This document shows, one piece after another, positions 40,807-49,190 of a DNA stretch of 62,091 bases. Both the position numbers and the translations under genes were made by a program. Within the stretch, counting starts at the first letter, position 1; every line of letters begins with the position of its first letter. The DNA lies in contig CAIRDP010000031.1 of the NCBI GenBank assembly GCA_903877385.1, positions 1-62,091 on the forward strand, written 5' to 3'. Source of the stretch: an uncultured Bacteroidales bacterium. Its GTDB lineage: Bacteria > Bacteroidota > Bacteroidia > Bacteroidales > FEN-979. A model generated the notes under the pieces. The model was given only the letters and a program-made list of their open reading frames with translations. It was not told where the DNA came from and did not search any database.

Positions 40807-42639
40807 ATGAAAAAATTCCTTCTATCCCTTGTGATCATCACCACAGTTCTTTACGGATACTCCCAGAAAACCCTGGAAACCTTTTACGAAAGATCTGGCG
40901 GGAAAGAAACCCCGCGTTACAACCAAACCATTGCATTCTGCCAAGAGCTGGCAAAGGCCTCTCCGATGGTGCATTACACCACATTCGGGAAAAGCGGGCA
41001 GGGGAGGGAGCTGCCTTTGCTCATTGTAGATAAGGACGGGCTTACCGATCCCAGCGCGATACGCAAAAAGGGCAGGGTGGTGTTGCTGGTTGAAGCCTGC
41101 ATTCACGCGGGCGAATGTGAGGGCAAGGATGCAGGATTGATGCTGGTGAGGGATATGGTCATGGGAAATGCAGGCGGGACCTTGCATAATACAGCAGGTT
41201 CCGGGCATGGAGCTCCATCATCCGCATTCAAAAACATACTTGATAACGTTACCCTTTTATTTATCCCGATTTTCAATGTCGACGGGCATGAGCGGTTCGG
41301 CCCCTACAACAGGATCAACCAGAACGGTCCTAAGGAGATGGGCTGGAGGGTCAATGCCGGGAACCTCAACCTGAACCGGGATTTCCTGAAGGCCGAAACC
41401 CCCGAGATGCAGTCCTGGCTTAAGCTGTTCAATCGCTGGATGCCCGAGTTTTTCATCGACAGCCATACCACCGATGGAGCCGATTACCAGTATGTGCTCA
41501 CGTATCTTGTGGAGGTCTTCGGTGATATGGACGAGGGGCTTACGGCATGGTCGTCGAACAATTTTGTTCCCGAAATGAAGGAACACCTGCTGAAGAGCGG
41601 TTTTCCTGCTTTCCCTTATGTGGATTACCGTAGATGGCATGACCCCAAGAGCGGGCTGATCAGCGAAGTTGCGCCTCCCATGCTTTCGCAGGGCTATACT
41701 GCGTTGAGAAACAGGCCCGGCCTGCTCATCGAGACGCATATGCTGAAACCATACAACCAAAGGGTGGAAGCGACCTATGAATGCATCAAGACCACGATGG
41801 AGATACTTGCAAAGGAAGGGAGGCAGTTGCAAAAACTGGAGCAGGATGCCGACCGCTTCCTGGTTTCGGGGGAACTGCTGAAAAAGCCTTTTCCCCTGCA
41901 TTATGAGACCAGCATGAAAGATAGCGTGATGGTTGATTTTCTGGGATTTGAATACTCGGCAAGCAAAAGCGAAGTCAGCGGGGGGGAATGGATCAAATAC
42001 AGCAAAACCCCTTCGACCTTCAGATCACCCTATTTTGCCCAGGCAAAGCCGGTGGTCAGTGTAAATCTGCCTTTGGCCTACATCATCCCTGTTGAATGGG
42101 CGGAGATCATAACAAGGCTGGAACTGCACGGAGCGGTGATACGACGGACATCCAGGGACACGGTCATCAGCATACAGACTTATAAATTCAAAAACCCGAA
42201 ATGGCAGCAGTCTCCGTATGAAGGCCATCATGCGGTGACCAATATTGAATATGATGAGATCACCGAGGACAGGCTGATCCCCAAAGGTTCGGCCATTGTT
42301 GAAACGAACCAGCAATGCGGGCGGATCATCCCTCACTTTCTCGAGCCCAAAGGGAATGGATCGATGCTTTACTGGGGTTATTTCGACGCTGTTTTCGAGC
42401 AGAAGGAATACGGGGAAAATTATGTGATCGAGCAGCTGGCCGTAAATATGCTGGCCGAGGATGCCGGCCTGCGCAAAGAGTTTGAGGCGAAAAAAGCTTC
42501 AGATACGGTTTTTGCAAAATCTCCTTCGAACATCCTGAACTGGTTTTACAATAAGTCGCCTTATGTCGACAGCCGCAAGGGGATTTACCCCGTGGCAAGG
42601 ATATTTGACAGGAAAATTTTAGAGGCGCTGGAAAAGTAA
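40807..42639 (+). CDS. Exported M14-family zinc carboxypeptidase
   Basis: 610 residues from the ATG at 40807, giving a signal peptide (MKKFLLSLVIITTVLYGYS). The catalytic domain shows the zinc ligands HxxE in CIHAGECEGKDAG and the third His in FIDSHTTDGADYQ, the substrate region NVDGHERFGPYNRINQNGP with NLNRDF, and the catalytic Glu in LLIETHMLKPY. The C-terminal third (about 380-610) has no recognised domain. The family removes C-terminal amino acids from peptides; with its signal peptide it should act in the periplasm or outside, supplying amino acids. It is convergent with the selenium operon (6-base gap). Confidence 0.9.
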   Translation: MKKFLLSLVIITTVLYGYSQKTLETFYERSGGKETPRYNQTIAFCQELAKASPMVHYTTFGKSGQGRELPLLIVDKDGLTDPSAIRKKGRVVLLVEACIHAGECEGKDAGLMLVRDMVMGNAGGTLHNTAGSGHGAPSSAFKNILDNVTLLFIPIFNVDGHERFGPYNRINQNGPKEMGWRVNAGNLNLNRDFLKAETPEMQSWLKLFNRWMPEFFIDSHTTDGADYQYVLTYLVEVFGDMDEGLTAWSSNNFVPEMKEHLLKSGFPAFPYVDYRRWHDPKSGLISEVAPPMLSQGYTALRNRPGLLIETHMLKPYNQRVEATYECIKTTMEILAKEGRQLQKLEQDADRFLVSGELLKKPFPLHYETSMKDSVMVDFLGFEYSASKSEVSGGEWIKYSKTPSTFRSPYFAQAKPVVSVNLPLAYIIPVEWAEIITRLELHGAVIRRTSRDTVISIQTYKFKNPKWQQSPYEGHHAVTNIEYDEITEDRLIPKGSAIVETNQQCGRIIPHFLEPKGNGSMLYWGYFDAVFEQKEYGENYVIEQLAVNMLAEDAGLRKEFEAKKASDTVFAKSPSNILNWFYNKSPYVDSRKGIYPVARIFDRKILEALEK

Positions 42640-42645
42640 TATCTG

Positions 42646-44988
42646 CTATTTCAACCGAATCCTTGAATTTCCCTTGATTATTTTACCAATGACCGCAGCG
42701 GAAGAAATGCCCGCTGCAACAAGATCTTTTATGGCTTCTGCCGCCTGCTTTTCGGGCAAGGCCACAAGCAATCCCCCCGAGGTTTGTGCATCGGCCAGGA
42801 GGATTTTAATCATTTCAGGAACGTCAGGTTCAATATCAAGCAGATGGCTCACAAATTCCAGGTTGTTCTTTGTCCCGCCGGGTATCATCCCGGCCACTGC
42901 ATAATCCCAGGCCGCCTTTATTAACGGGATTCTTTTCCATTCCAGTTCCGCATCAAACCTGCCCGATGAAAGCATTTCCTTAAGATGTCCCAGCAGGCCG
43001 AAACCTGTTACATCGGTGCAGGCATGAACATCGTATTTCATGAAGATTTCGGCTGGTTTTTTATTGAGCTCCATCATCACCTTTACTGCTTCTGCCGCAG
43101 CCTCAGGATTTGAATAGCCTCTTTTGACTGCAGTGCTGATGATTCCCGTTCCCAACGGCTTGGTAAGGATCAGAACATCGTTTGCCTTGGGACTGGCATT
43201 TTTCCAGATCTTATCCGGATGAACTTCCCCGCTCACCACCAGTCCGAATTTGGGTTCCTCATCTTCTATGCTGTGCCCGCCGATAATGTAAATGCCGGCT
43301 TCCGTACATTTGTCGGTGGCACCGAGAATGATCCTCTGAAGCACTTCAAAAGGAATTCTCTTTTCGGGAAATGCCACGATGCTCAGGGCAAACAGGGGTT
43401 TTCCCCCCATCGCCCACACATCGCTCAGGGCGTTTGCTGCGGCAATGGCGCCATACGAATACGGATCATCTGCCACAGGAGGGATGAAATCAACGGTCTG
43501 AACTATGGCCTTGTCCCTGCTGATCCTGTAAACCGCGGCATCATCCGAGGTTTCGGTGCCAACAAGGATGTTCTTCCCGCCTGGTTTCGGCAAGGTTTTC
43601 AGAATTTTTTCAAGCTCCTGTGGCCTGATCTTGCAGGCGCAGCCCAGGGCATGAGTGTATTCGGTGAGCCTGATACCGGCCGCTGGAACTTCAGCCAACT
43701 GCAGCGGAGCCGGGGTTTCAAATGTTAATATTTCTTTTTGAATGACTGCGGAGGTGGGAGCGGTTTCTGAACCTGCCTCAGGTCTTGCCTCAATAGCAGG
43801 TTTCTCAATAGAATGATAGCGGATCTCCCTTTTGATTGTTCCCGTGATGATTCCTATAGCTTCATCAATTTCTTCTTCGGTGCTCATACGGCCCAACGAA
43901 AACCGTATAGTCCCGAGTGCATATTCACGGGGCACCTTCATAGCCAGCAAAACAGCCGAAATAGTTTCAAATCCCGCATGGCAGGCTGCCCCCGCCGATA
44001 CTGCAATCCCCCTCCACTGGTTCATCAGCACCGAAGCATCCTTGTCTTTGAACCCCAGGCTCAGCGTATTAGGCAACCTCTTTTCAGGATGACCATTCAG
44101 CTTTGTATCTGGAAATACTTCCAAAATGCCATGGTACAGCCTGTCCCGAAGATCCTGTATTCCCGCCCCTATTCGCCATTTGCTATTCGCTATTCGCTTT
44201 TCACGCATGGCTTTTGGCTCATGGCTTTTGGCTATTTCCGCCGCTTTCCCCATGCCGGCAATTTCCATGATGTTTTCCGTTCCCGCCCTCAGGCCCTGCT
44301 CATGGTCGGCCCCGTGCATCATCTTAGTCAGTTTCACTCCCCTGCGGCAGTATAAGGCGCCAACCCCTTTCGGAGCGTAGAATTTATGGGCCGCCACGGA
44401 AAGGAGATCCACATTCATCATCATCACATCAAAAGGAATCTTACCAATGCTCTGTGCCGCATCGCAATGAAGAACTATATTGTTTTCCCTGCAGATCTTC
44501 CCGATTTCTTCAATGGGTTGTATGGTCCCCACCTCGTTATTGGCATGCATGATACTGGCAAGTATGGTATCGGGACGTATGGCATTCTTAAAGTCATCAG
44601 GATTGACCATGCCAAACCCATCCACAGGCAGATAGCTTATCTCAAATCCCATAGTTCCGAGGAATCTGCAAACCTCGGTTACCGCAGGATGTTCAACTGT
44701 GGAAGTGATGATATGACGACCTTTTTTGGCATGTGCAAACGCAAAACCCTTCAATGCAAGGTTGTTGGCTTCGGTGCCCCCCCCGGTAAAAATGATCTCG
44801 TCGGGATTTGCATTCAGCAGTTTTGCCAGGCTGCCACGGGCCTTTTCTACAGCCTGCCTGGCGATGATCCCTGTTTCATGCGAACTGGAAGGATTGCCGA
44901 AGACCTCTCCCAGGAATGGCCGCATGGCTTCGGCAACCTCAGGATCCAGGGGGGTGGTGGCATTATAATCGAGGTAGATCTCAAGCAT
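42646..44988 (-). CDS. selD: Cysteine desulfurase-selenide water dikinase fusion (NifS-SelD)
   Basis: A 780-residue fusion. Residues 1 to about 400 are a PLP-dependent NifS-type desulfurase: YLDYNATTPLD, FTGGGTEANNLALKG, HCDAAQSIGKIPFDV, the PLP Lys in VAAHKFYAPKGVG and the catalytic Cys in VSAGAACHAGFE. A Pro/Ala/Glu-rich linker (about 400-445) leads to a complete SelD: the THALGCACKI motif (Cys, not selenocysteine), DDAAVYRI, TVDFIPPVADDPYSYGAIAAANALSD, GGHSIEDEEPKFGLVVSG and TDVTGFGLLGHL. The NifS part would deliver selenium straight to SelD, which makes selenophosphate. Residues 250-273 are encoded by a 7-bp tandem array and form a roughly 13-residue insert relative to ordinary NifS. It overlaps mnmH by 8 bases. 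Confidence 0.93.
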   Translation of the reverse strand: MLEIYLDYNATTPLDPEVAEAMRPFLGEVFGNPSSSHETGIIARQAVEKARGSLAKLLNANPDEIIFTGGGTEANNLALKGFAFAHAKKGRHIITSTVEHPAVTEVCRFLGTMGFEISYLPVDGFGMVNPDDFKNAIRPDTILASIMHANNEVGTIQPIEEIGKICRENNIVLHCDAAQSIGKIPFDVMMMNVDLLSVAAHKFYAPKGVGALYCRRGVKLTKMMHGADHEQGLRAGTENIMEIAGMGKAAEIAKSHEPKAMREKRIANSKWRIGAGIQDLRDRLYHGILEVFPDTKLNGHPEKRLPNTLSLGFKDKDASVLMNQWRGIAVSAGAACHAGFETISAVLLAMKVPREYALGTIRFSLGRMSTEEEIDEAIGIITGTIKREIRYHSIEKPAIEARPEAGSETAPTSAVIQKEILTFETPAPLQLAEVPAAGIRLTEYTHALGCACKIRPQELEKILKTLPKPGGKNILVGTETSDDAAVYRISRDKAIVQTVDFIPPVADDPYSYGAIAAANALSDVWAMGGKPLFALSIVAFPEKRIPFEVLQRIILGATDKCTEAGIYIIGGHSIEDEEPKFGLVVSGEVHPDKIWKNASPKANDVLILTKPLGTGIISTAVKRGYSNPEAAAEAVKVMMELNKKPAEIFMKYDVHACTDVTGFGLLGHLKEMLSSGRFDAELEWKRIPLIKAAWDYAVAGMIPGGTKNNLEFVSHLLDIEPDVPEMIKILLADAQTSGGLLVALPEKQAAEAIKDLVAAGISSAAVIGKIIKGNSRIRLK
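44171..44240. repeat. Ten tandem copies of a 7-bp unit inside the NifS-SelD coding region
   Basis: Plus-strand units are ATTCGCC, ATTTGCT, ATTCGCT, ATTCGCT, TTTCACG, CATGGCT, TTTGGCT, CATGGCT, TTTGGCT and ATTTCCG. Every third unit restores the codon phase (21 bases, 7 codons), and the gene stays open throughout. The encoded peptide contains SHEPKAMREKRIANSKWRIG. Confidence 0.85.
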
Positions 44989-46024
44989 TGTTATTGTTCT
45001 TTAACTTATCAAGGATGGCCTTTGCATGTAGCGATGGATCAGGTCCCTTAAGCTCAATATCCAGTATTTCCCTGCACTGCCGTTTGTCAATGGACTTCTG
45101 GTAAGCTTTGTCGTAATATTCAAGCACCTGGTCTGCAACCAAAGAGAAATCATCTTTTACGAGGGCTTCCATGGCAAGATTATACCGGTTTCCGCCAAGT
45201 CCTTCCCTTATCCTCAAAAGGGCTGAGGCCAGCAGTCCTTTGTCAAACCCGGCATATTCATCAACAAGCCTGGAAATTCTTATATTTTTATCGAGTATCA
45301 CCTTCACCATCCTGCCGTTCGAGATATGCTCATAAACCGGCGGAGGCAAAGCAACCCGGCCAATGCTGCGGCTTTCGTCCTCCATCCATATCCTTTTCCC
45401 GAAATCCATTCCTGACCAGATGCTGTAAAGCTTATTCTCAAACTGTTCATTGGTGGGCTGATGTCCCTGTCCCAGGGCCCCGAAAACTGAACCTTTATGC
45501 GAAGCCAGGGCTTCCAGGTCGATCACCTGTTCCCCTAGTTGCGACAGTGATTTCAGTATATCAGTCTTGCCGCAGCCGGTATATCCGCCAAGAATAATAA
45601 TCTTCGCGGGAACTGAAAACGAATCCCTGATGAAACTTCGATAAGCCTTATACCCGCCTGCAAGTAAGTATACCTGGTAACCTGCCTTGCTGAAGACTTC
45701 AGCCATCATCTCGCTTCTGAGTCCTCCCCTCCAGCAGTGGAGGCCGATCGTTTTGCCTTTGGCAACCTTAGACAATGAAGAGAGGTAATCAAACACTTTG
45801 GGAAGGGCAAAATCCAGGCCCTTCAAAAGGGCCGGTTCCCGGCCTTGCTTCTGGTACAGGGTGCCGATCACCGCTCTCTCGTCATCCGTAAACAAAGAAA
45901 TATTAACAGCCCCGGTGGTATGGCCTTCAGTGAATTCTTTAGGGGAACGTACGTCAACAATAAGGTGAGCCCCGGCCAAGGCAAGAAATGCTTTTGCATC
46001 AATTCTCCTTACAAACCCTTTCAT
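44981..46024 (-). CDS. mnmH: tRNA 2-selenouridine synthase (MnmH/SelU)
   Basis: 347 residues from the ATG at 46024; upstream in-frame starts have no family match. The N-terminal rhodanese domain (to about 130) shows LIVDVRSPKEFTEGHTTGAVN and the active-site Cys in LHCWRGGLRSEMM. The C-terminal P-loop domain has IILGGYTGCGKTDIL and the ESRSIGRVALP motif. MnmH replaces sulfur with selenium at the wobble uridine of certain tRNAs, using selenophosphate. It is translationally coupled to the NifS-SelD fusion downstream (8-base overlap). No SelA or SelB is in the window, so tRNA selenation is the one selenium use supported here. Confidence 0.93.
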   Translation of the reverse strand: MKGFVRRIDAKAFLALAGAHLIVDVRSPKEFTEGHTTGAVNISLFTDDERAVIGTLYQKQGREPALLKGLDFALPKVFDYLSSLSKVAKGKTIGLHCWRGGLRSEMMAEVFSKAGYQVYLLAGGYKAYRSFIRDSFSVPAKIIILGGYTGCGKTDILKSLSQLGEQVIDLEALASHKGSVFGALGQGHQPTNEQFENKLYSIWSGMDFGKRIWMEDESRSIGRVALPPPVYEHISNGRMVKVILDKNIRISRLVDEYAGFDKGLLASALLRIREGLGGNRYNLAMEALVKDDFSLVADQVLEYYDKAYQKSIDKRQCREILDIELKGPDPSLHAKAILDKLKNNNNA

Positions 46025-46249
46025 GAAATACGTATTGTACTGCAAATCTACTATAAGTTTGGCGATGATGACTGGCAGAATTTTTTCCCTGGAGAAGACA
46101 TAATCAGGAAGCATTTCGTATATTTATATCTATCATTTATTGATACCATGTCAAAAGCCTTTTATTTCTGAACATAAGGCTCAAATTGAAAACAGTGCAT
46201 AGGGGATAAATGGATTAATTGCCGCAGATAATGCGGCCAATAGTTGTGA

Positions 46250-46711
46250 ATGCGGCGAATGAAAATATTTATACATCAACTAAGGACTGGCCTCAGTTTA
46301 CTTGGAATAGTTGATTTGATGTTAGATGCTACTCGGAAATTCACCGAAAAGCTAAGTTCAGATAGATTATTTGGCTGACATTCAGCTTTATTTCCAACAG
46401 GAAGAAGTGGAATGAATAAAATTGCAGTAGGTGATTGGCGTAAGGATTCCACTGGACCGATGCAAGTTGTCTCTGGTGCAATTGGTAAAGAGAAGGTGCA
46501 TTTTCAGGCTCCGGCTGCATCAACCCTTGAAAATGAAATGTGTGATTTCATTGGAAAACTTACAACATCAAAATGGTCGAAAATTGAGAAATGTTCATCC
46601 GATACTGCACTAAGGGATATTCAGGATTTGTTAAATAAAGGGATTTTGATAAAAGAATCAGCTGGCGGAAGAAGTACTAATTATAGGTTAACAGAACTTG
46701 TCCCATCCTAA
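46250..46711 (+). pseudogene. Decayed Fic-family protein gene; an open 99-codon winged-helix remnant survives
   Basis: Three pieces of a Fic protein of the N-terminal-DUF4172 type can be read in order. Piece 1 (46258-46311) reads NENIYTSTKDWPQFTWNS and then a stop. Piece 2 is in another frame from 46313: DLMLDATRKFTEKLSSDRLFG, TGA at 46376-46378 where Trp is expected, then HSALFPTGRSGMNKIAVGDW and GPMQVVSGAIGKEKVHFQAP. Piece 3 follows in frame after ENEM: FIGKLTTSKWSKIEKCSSDTALRDI with GGRSTNYRL, the C-terminal winged helix. The HPFxxGNGR catalytic core between pieces 2 and 3 has been lost, so no AMPylation activity is possible. From the ATG at 46412 the frame is open for 99 codons and might still be translated. 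Confidence 0.85.
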
Positions 46712-46749
46712 AATAACTATACAATTCCAGGACGAGACATGGATTCTAA

Positions 46750-46793
46750 TTAAGGAAAGGTTAAGAGAAGCTTAAGGAAAGCTTAAGGAAACT
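46750..46793. repeat. Four tandem copies of an 11-bp unit
   Basis: TTAAGGAAAGG, TTAAGAGAAGC, TTAAGGAAAGC and TTAAGGAAACT follow each other without gaps. The period is close to one helical turn, so the TTAAG blocks face the same side of the DNA. They lie between the Fic remnant and the 3' end of the leftward gene at 46934. Confidence 0.85.
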
Positions 46794-46800
46794 ACCTCTG

Positions 46801-46821
46801 AAAAATCAGGCTGAACAGCCT
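46801..46821 (-). terminator. Probable terminator of the surface-protein gene at 46934
   Basis: On the minus strand AGGCT-GTTC-AGCCT is followed by GATTTTT. A second copy of CAGCCT lies 12 bases earlier and could pair alternatively. It is about 110 bases past the stop codon. Confidence 0.5.
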
Positions 46822-46933
46822 AAAACCGACAGGCTGAAAATTTTGTACAAATCCTCTGTATTGCTTATCCATTGCCGGTTTCGTTAATCCAAAGATGCAA
46901 AATTGATAAAGCGAAAGCAAGACTTTTAACAAA

Positions 46934-48760
46934 TCATTTACTGATGATGAATTTCTTCATCAGCGAAGCATTTGAAGTCCGGATCTGCAGGTAATAGAGT
47001 CCATCCGGCAGGCCTGAAACTGCCAGGGAAACTGTATTCAACCCTTTCTGAAGATTGAATGGCAGTTCTTTAACTGATTGTCCCATGGAATTCAGTATGC
47101 TTATGCTTACAGGGATTTCCTTTGAAGTGGTAAGATTTATTTTTGCCAGCTCCGATGCAGGGTTAGGAAATACTTCAGAGATACTGCTTATTTCCGATGA
47201 AGGTATTTCGCCTATGCCTGTGGTTATCATCCCGTTTTCAATGATGAAATTAACAGTTTCATTCGGATTGGCCGCATCCAGGGTGACGGTATACGGGATC
47301 GTGGTGATCTTCGTGATCTCGGGATAAACAATGTACGTGCCGTAGGCAAGATTCTGGAATGAATAGGCTCCGTTTCCGTCGGTGAAAGTATACGTAAGCG
47401 GATGGTTGTTCTGGTCGAGAAGCAATACCTCCACGTTGGCCATAGGTACGCTGGTCTTTGAATTGCCCGTTATATTGCCGTTGATGCCTCCGTTCCCGGG
47501 ATTACAGGGGTAGAGTGAAACCAGGTGAATATTATAATAGCCCGGGTTGTACTGGGGCTGAATAACATGGGCATTGGTCCAATAGGTGGTTGAATCATAA
47601 TAGGTAGGGGCATACTGCCCGAGATAGACCGACGAATCGGCAGGTATGGCTTTGATGTAGTAAAAGCCGGCCGGCACATTAGTGAACATGTAATATCCTG
47701 AAGCAGTATCCTGGATATACCAGGTCTCAAATACAGATGCATTATTCAGGGAATCGATTTGGAGAAGCTGCACTGTCCCCTTATCCAGGGTGCTGTTGCC
47801 GGCATAAACAATTCCGTATAAATAATACAGGGTTTGTGTTCCGGTGCAAATCTGGAAATTGACAGCGATAGGGCTGTTGTCGCCGTTGACAGTCTGTTGA
47901 TGGATATTATTATTGCAGTCATAGGTTAGGACATTGAACATGGTCCCCTGGGGAACGTTGGGAATGCTTACCGAGTAATATCCCGATGAATTGGTTGTAA
48001 GCTGGGTGTAATAAGTATATCCTCCGGAACTGCTGTCGCTCATTACGACCACGGCATGGTTAGGGACAGGACTTCCGTTAGCGATATCCGCGACGGTTCC
48101 GCTGATGTTGACCGTCAGTAGCGGCGCATTGTAACAGATCTGGAAATTGTTCCCTCCGCAATAGCCCTGGTTCCCGTTTACAATGATAGAGTGCAGGGCA
48201 TTATTACAATCGCCTGTACAGACCCAGAACCACGTATTGGGCGGGACGTTCGGGATGGTAAATGAGTAATAACCCGAAGCATCGGTATGCATGGAGTTAT
48301 AATAGAACCAGGTGCCGCTCATAGTATCCTGGATCTCGACCAGGTGGTTCGGGACCGGGCTGCCATTGGCAAGGTTGGTTACGTATCCTGATACAGTGAC
48401 CGTGAGGTTCGGAGGATTACCGGCGCAAATTTGGAAATTTGCAGTTATGGGAGAATTGTTCCCGTTGACCATCTGGGCATGATAATACGAATTGCAGTCC
48501 AGGGTGCTTACAATAAAATAAGTGCCTGAAGGAACGTTGGGAATGCTTACATTATAATAGCCATTCGCATCGGTAAGGACATTGTTGAAGTAAATATAAG
48601 ACGATTGAACAGTATCCTGTATGGATACGACGTGATTGGGGATGGGGGCACCCCCTGAGATGTTGGTTACAGTTCCGCTGATGGTGACGGTGGCGGCCCA
48701 AAGATTAGCCGGGACAATGAAGATCAGAGCAAGAAGGAAAGAAAGTCGGATTTTTTTCAT
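46934..48760 (-). CDS. T9SS surface protein with three tandem Ig-like modules
   Basis: A 608-residue protein with a signal peptide (LSFLLALIFIVPANLWA). Three repeats of about 95 residues follow (starting near 23, 118 and 213). Each has VTVSGTVTN-type starts, PxPNHxVxIQD, a SGYYxxxIPNVPxGT turn, a xxDCN motif and an NFQIC end, with paired cysteines that may form a disulfide. A module beginning GIVYAG (about 315-410) and a CNA-B-like module (INGNITGNSKTSVPMANVEV) precede the T9SS type A sorting domain (VFPNPASELAKINL, VSISILNSMGQSVKEL, LPDGLYYLQIRTSN, KKFIISK). Both module types recur in the gene at 25060 and the second in the anti-sigma-like protein at 23854. Confidence 0.88.
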   Translation of the reverse strand: MKKIRLSFLLALIFIVPANLWAATVTISGTVTNISGGAPIPNHVVSIQDTVQSSYIYFNNVLTDANGYYNVSIPNVPSGTYFIVSTLDCNSYYHAQMVNGNNSPITANFQICAGNPPNLTVTVSGYVTNLANGSPVPNHLVEIQDTMSGTWFYYNSMHTDASGYYSFTIPNVPPNTWFWVCTGDCNNALHSIIVNGNQGYCGGNNFQICYNAPLLTVNISGTVADIANGSPVPNHAVVVMSDSSSGGYTYYTQLTTNSSGYYSVSIPNVPQGTMFNVLTYDCNNNIHQQTVNGDNSPIAVNFQICTGTQTLYYLYGIVYAGNSTLDKGTVQLLQIDSLNNASVFETWYIQDTASGYYMFTNVPAGFYYIKAIPADSSVYLGQYAPTYYDSTTYWTNAHVIQPQYNPGYYNIHLVSLYPCNPGNGGINGNITGNSKTSVPMANVEVLLLDQNNHPLTYTFTDGNGAYSFQNLAYGTYIVYPEITKITTIPYTVTLDAANPNETVNFIIENGMITTGIGEIPSSEISSISEVFPNPASELAKINLTTSKEIPVSISILNSMGQSVKELPFNLQKGLNTVSLAVSGLPDGLYYLQIRTSNASLMKKFIISK

Positions 48761-49137
48761 AATAAATAATTTTGCCTGAACAGTTAATTGTTGAAACTGG
48801 TGGGATTAGTGGTGAATTAACAGGAAATGAAATAGATGAACAATTTTCTTATAATGGGTATTTTAATATATGACCGACTGTAACCCCCAGGGTTGCCTCT
48901 GCAGTGGAACTTTATCTCGTAAATTAATTGAATCTCCTACAGGTTTATAATCTCTCCCGGTCAATTCCCTGCCTCTTTGGGGCGAAACCCGGGTCCAGGG
49001 CTCTGCCCTGGGGTTAATACCGGTTTAATCTCTCCCGGTCAATTCCCCGCCTGCCCTGTCCGGGGGCCGGGCTTTCCGGGGCTCAAAACAATTTCATCAG
49101 TGACAAAGCAAGTCGGGGAGTTTGAATGCCGGGCCCC
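48761..49137. other. Intergenic region with GC-rich repeats
   Basis: The left part, AT-rich, should hold the promoter of the leftward gene, although no exact -7 element was found. The right part is unusually GC-rich and contains the direct repeats listed at 48942-49052 and a perfect 7-bp hairpin (CCAGGGC/GCCCTGG, 48995-49011). No gene is supported; the small frame at 48977-49162 is translated repeat sequence. Confidence 0.5.
48942..49052. repeat. Two direct copies of a 31-33-bp unit flanking a hairpin
   Basis: 48942-48974 and 49022-49052 both read GGTTTA, then ATCTCTCCCGGTCAATTCCC, then GCCT, with one base and a two-base gap of difference. A GC hairpin at 48995-49011 lies between them. This might be a miniature mobile repeat or the remains of one. 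Confidence 0.7.
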
Positions 49138-49167
49138 TTTGAGGCGTGAAAAAAAATCGTAACTTTG
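49138..49167 (+). promoter_or_regulatory. Promoter of the purF-type gene
   Basis: TTTG-N18-TAACTTTG, with the -33 box at 49138-49141 and the -7 box at 49160-49167. Transcription should start just before the ATG at 49191, which rules out the GTG at 49146 as start. Confidence 0.75.
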
Positions 49168-49190
49168 CAGCTCATTTATCTGGTCATTCA

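Noticed and set aside
43620-43660. Selenocysteine codon in SelD
   Set aside because: Both residues of the GCACK motif are encoded by TGC; no in-frame TGA is present.
43813-44355. 180-codon frame antisense to NifS-SelD
   Set aside because: The opposite strand has complete PLP, Cys and SelD motifs; this frame partly translates the heptamer array.
46412-46711. Free-standing intact regulatory gene
   Set aside because: Upstream codons (DLMLDATRKFTEKL, LFPTGRSG) continue a Fic protein in the same frame across a stop, so it is best described as the remnant of a larger gene, though possibly still expressed.
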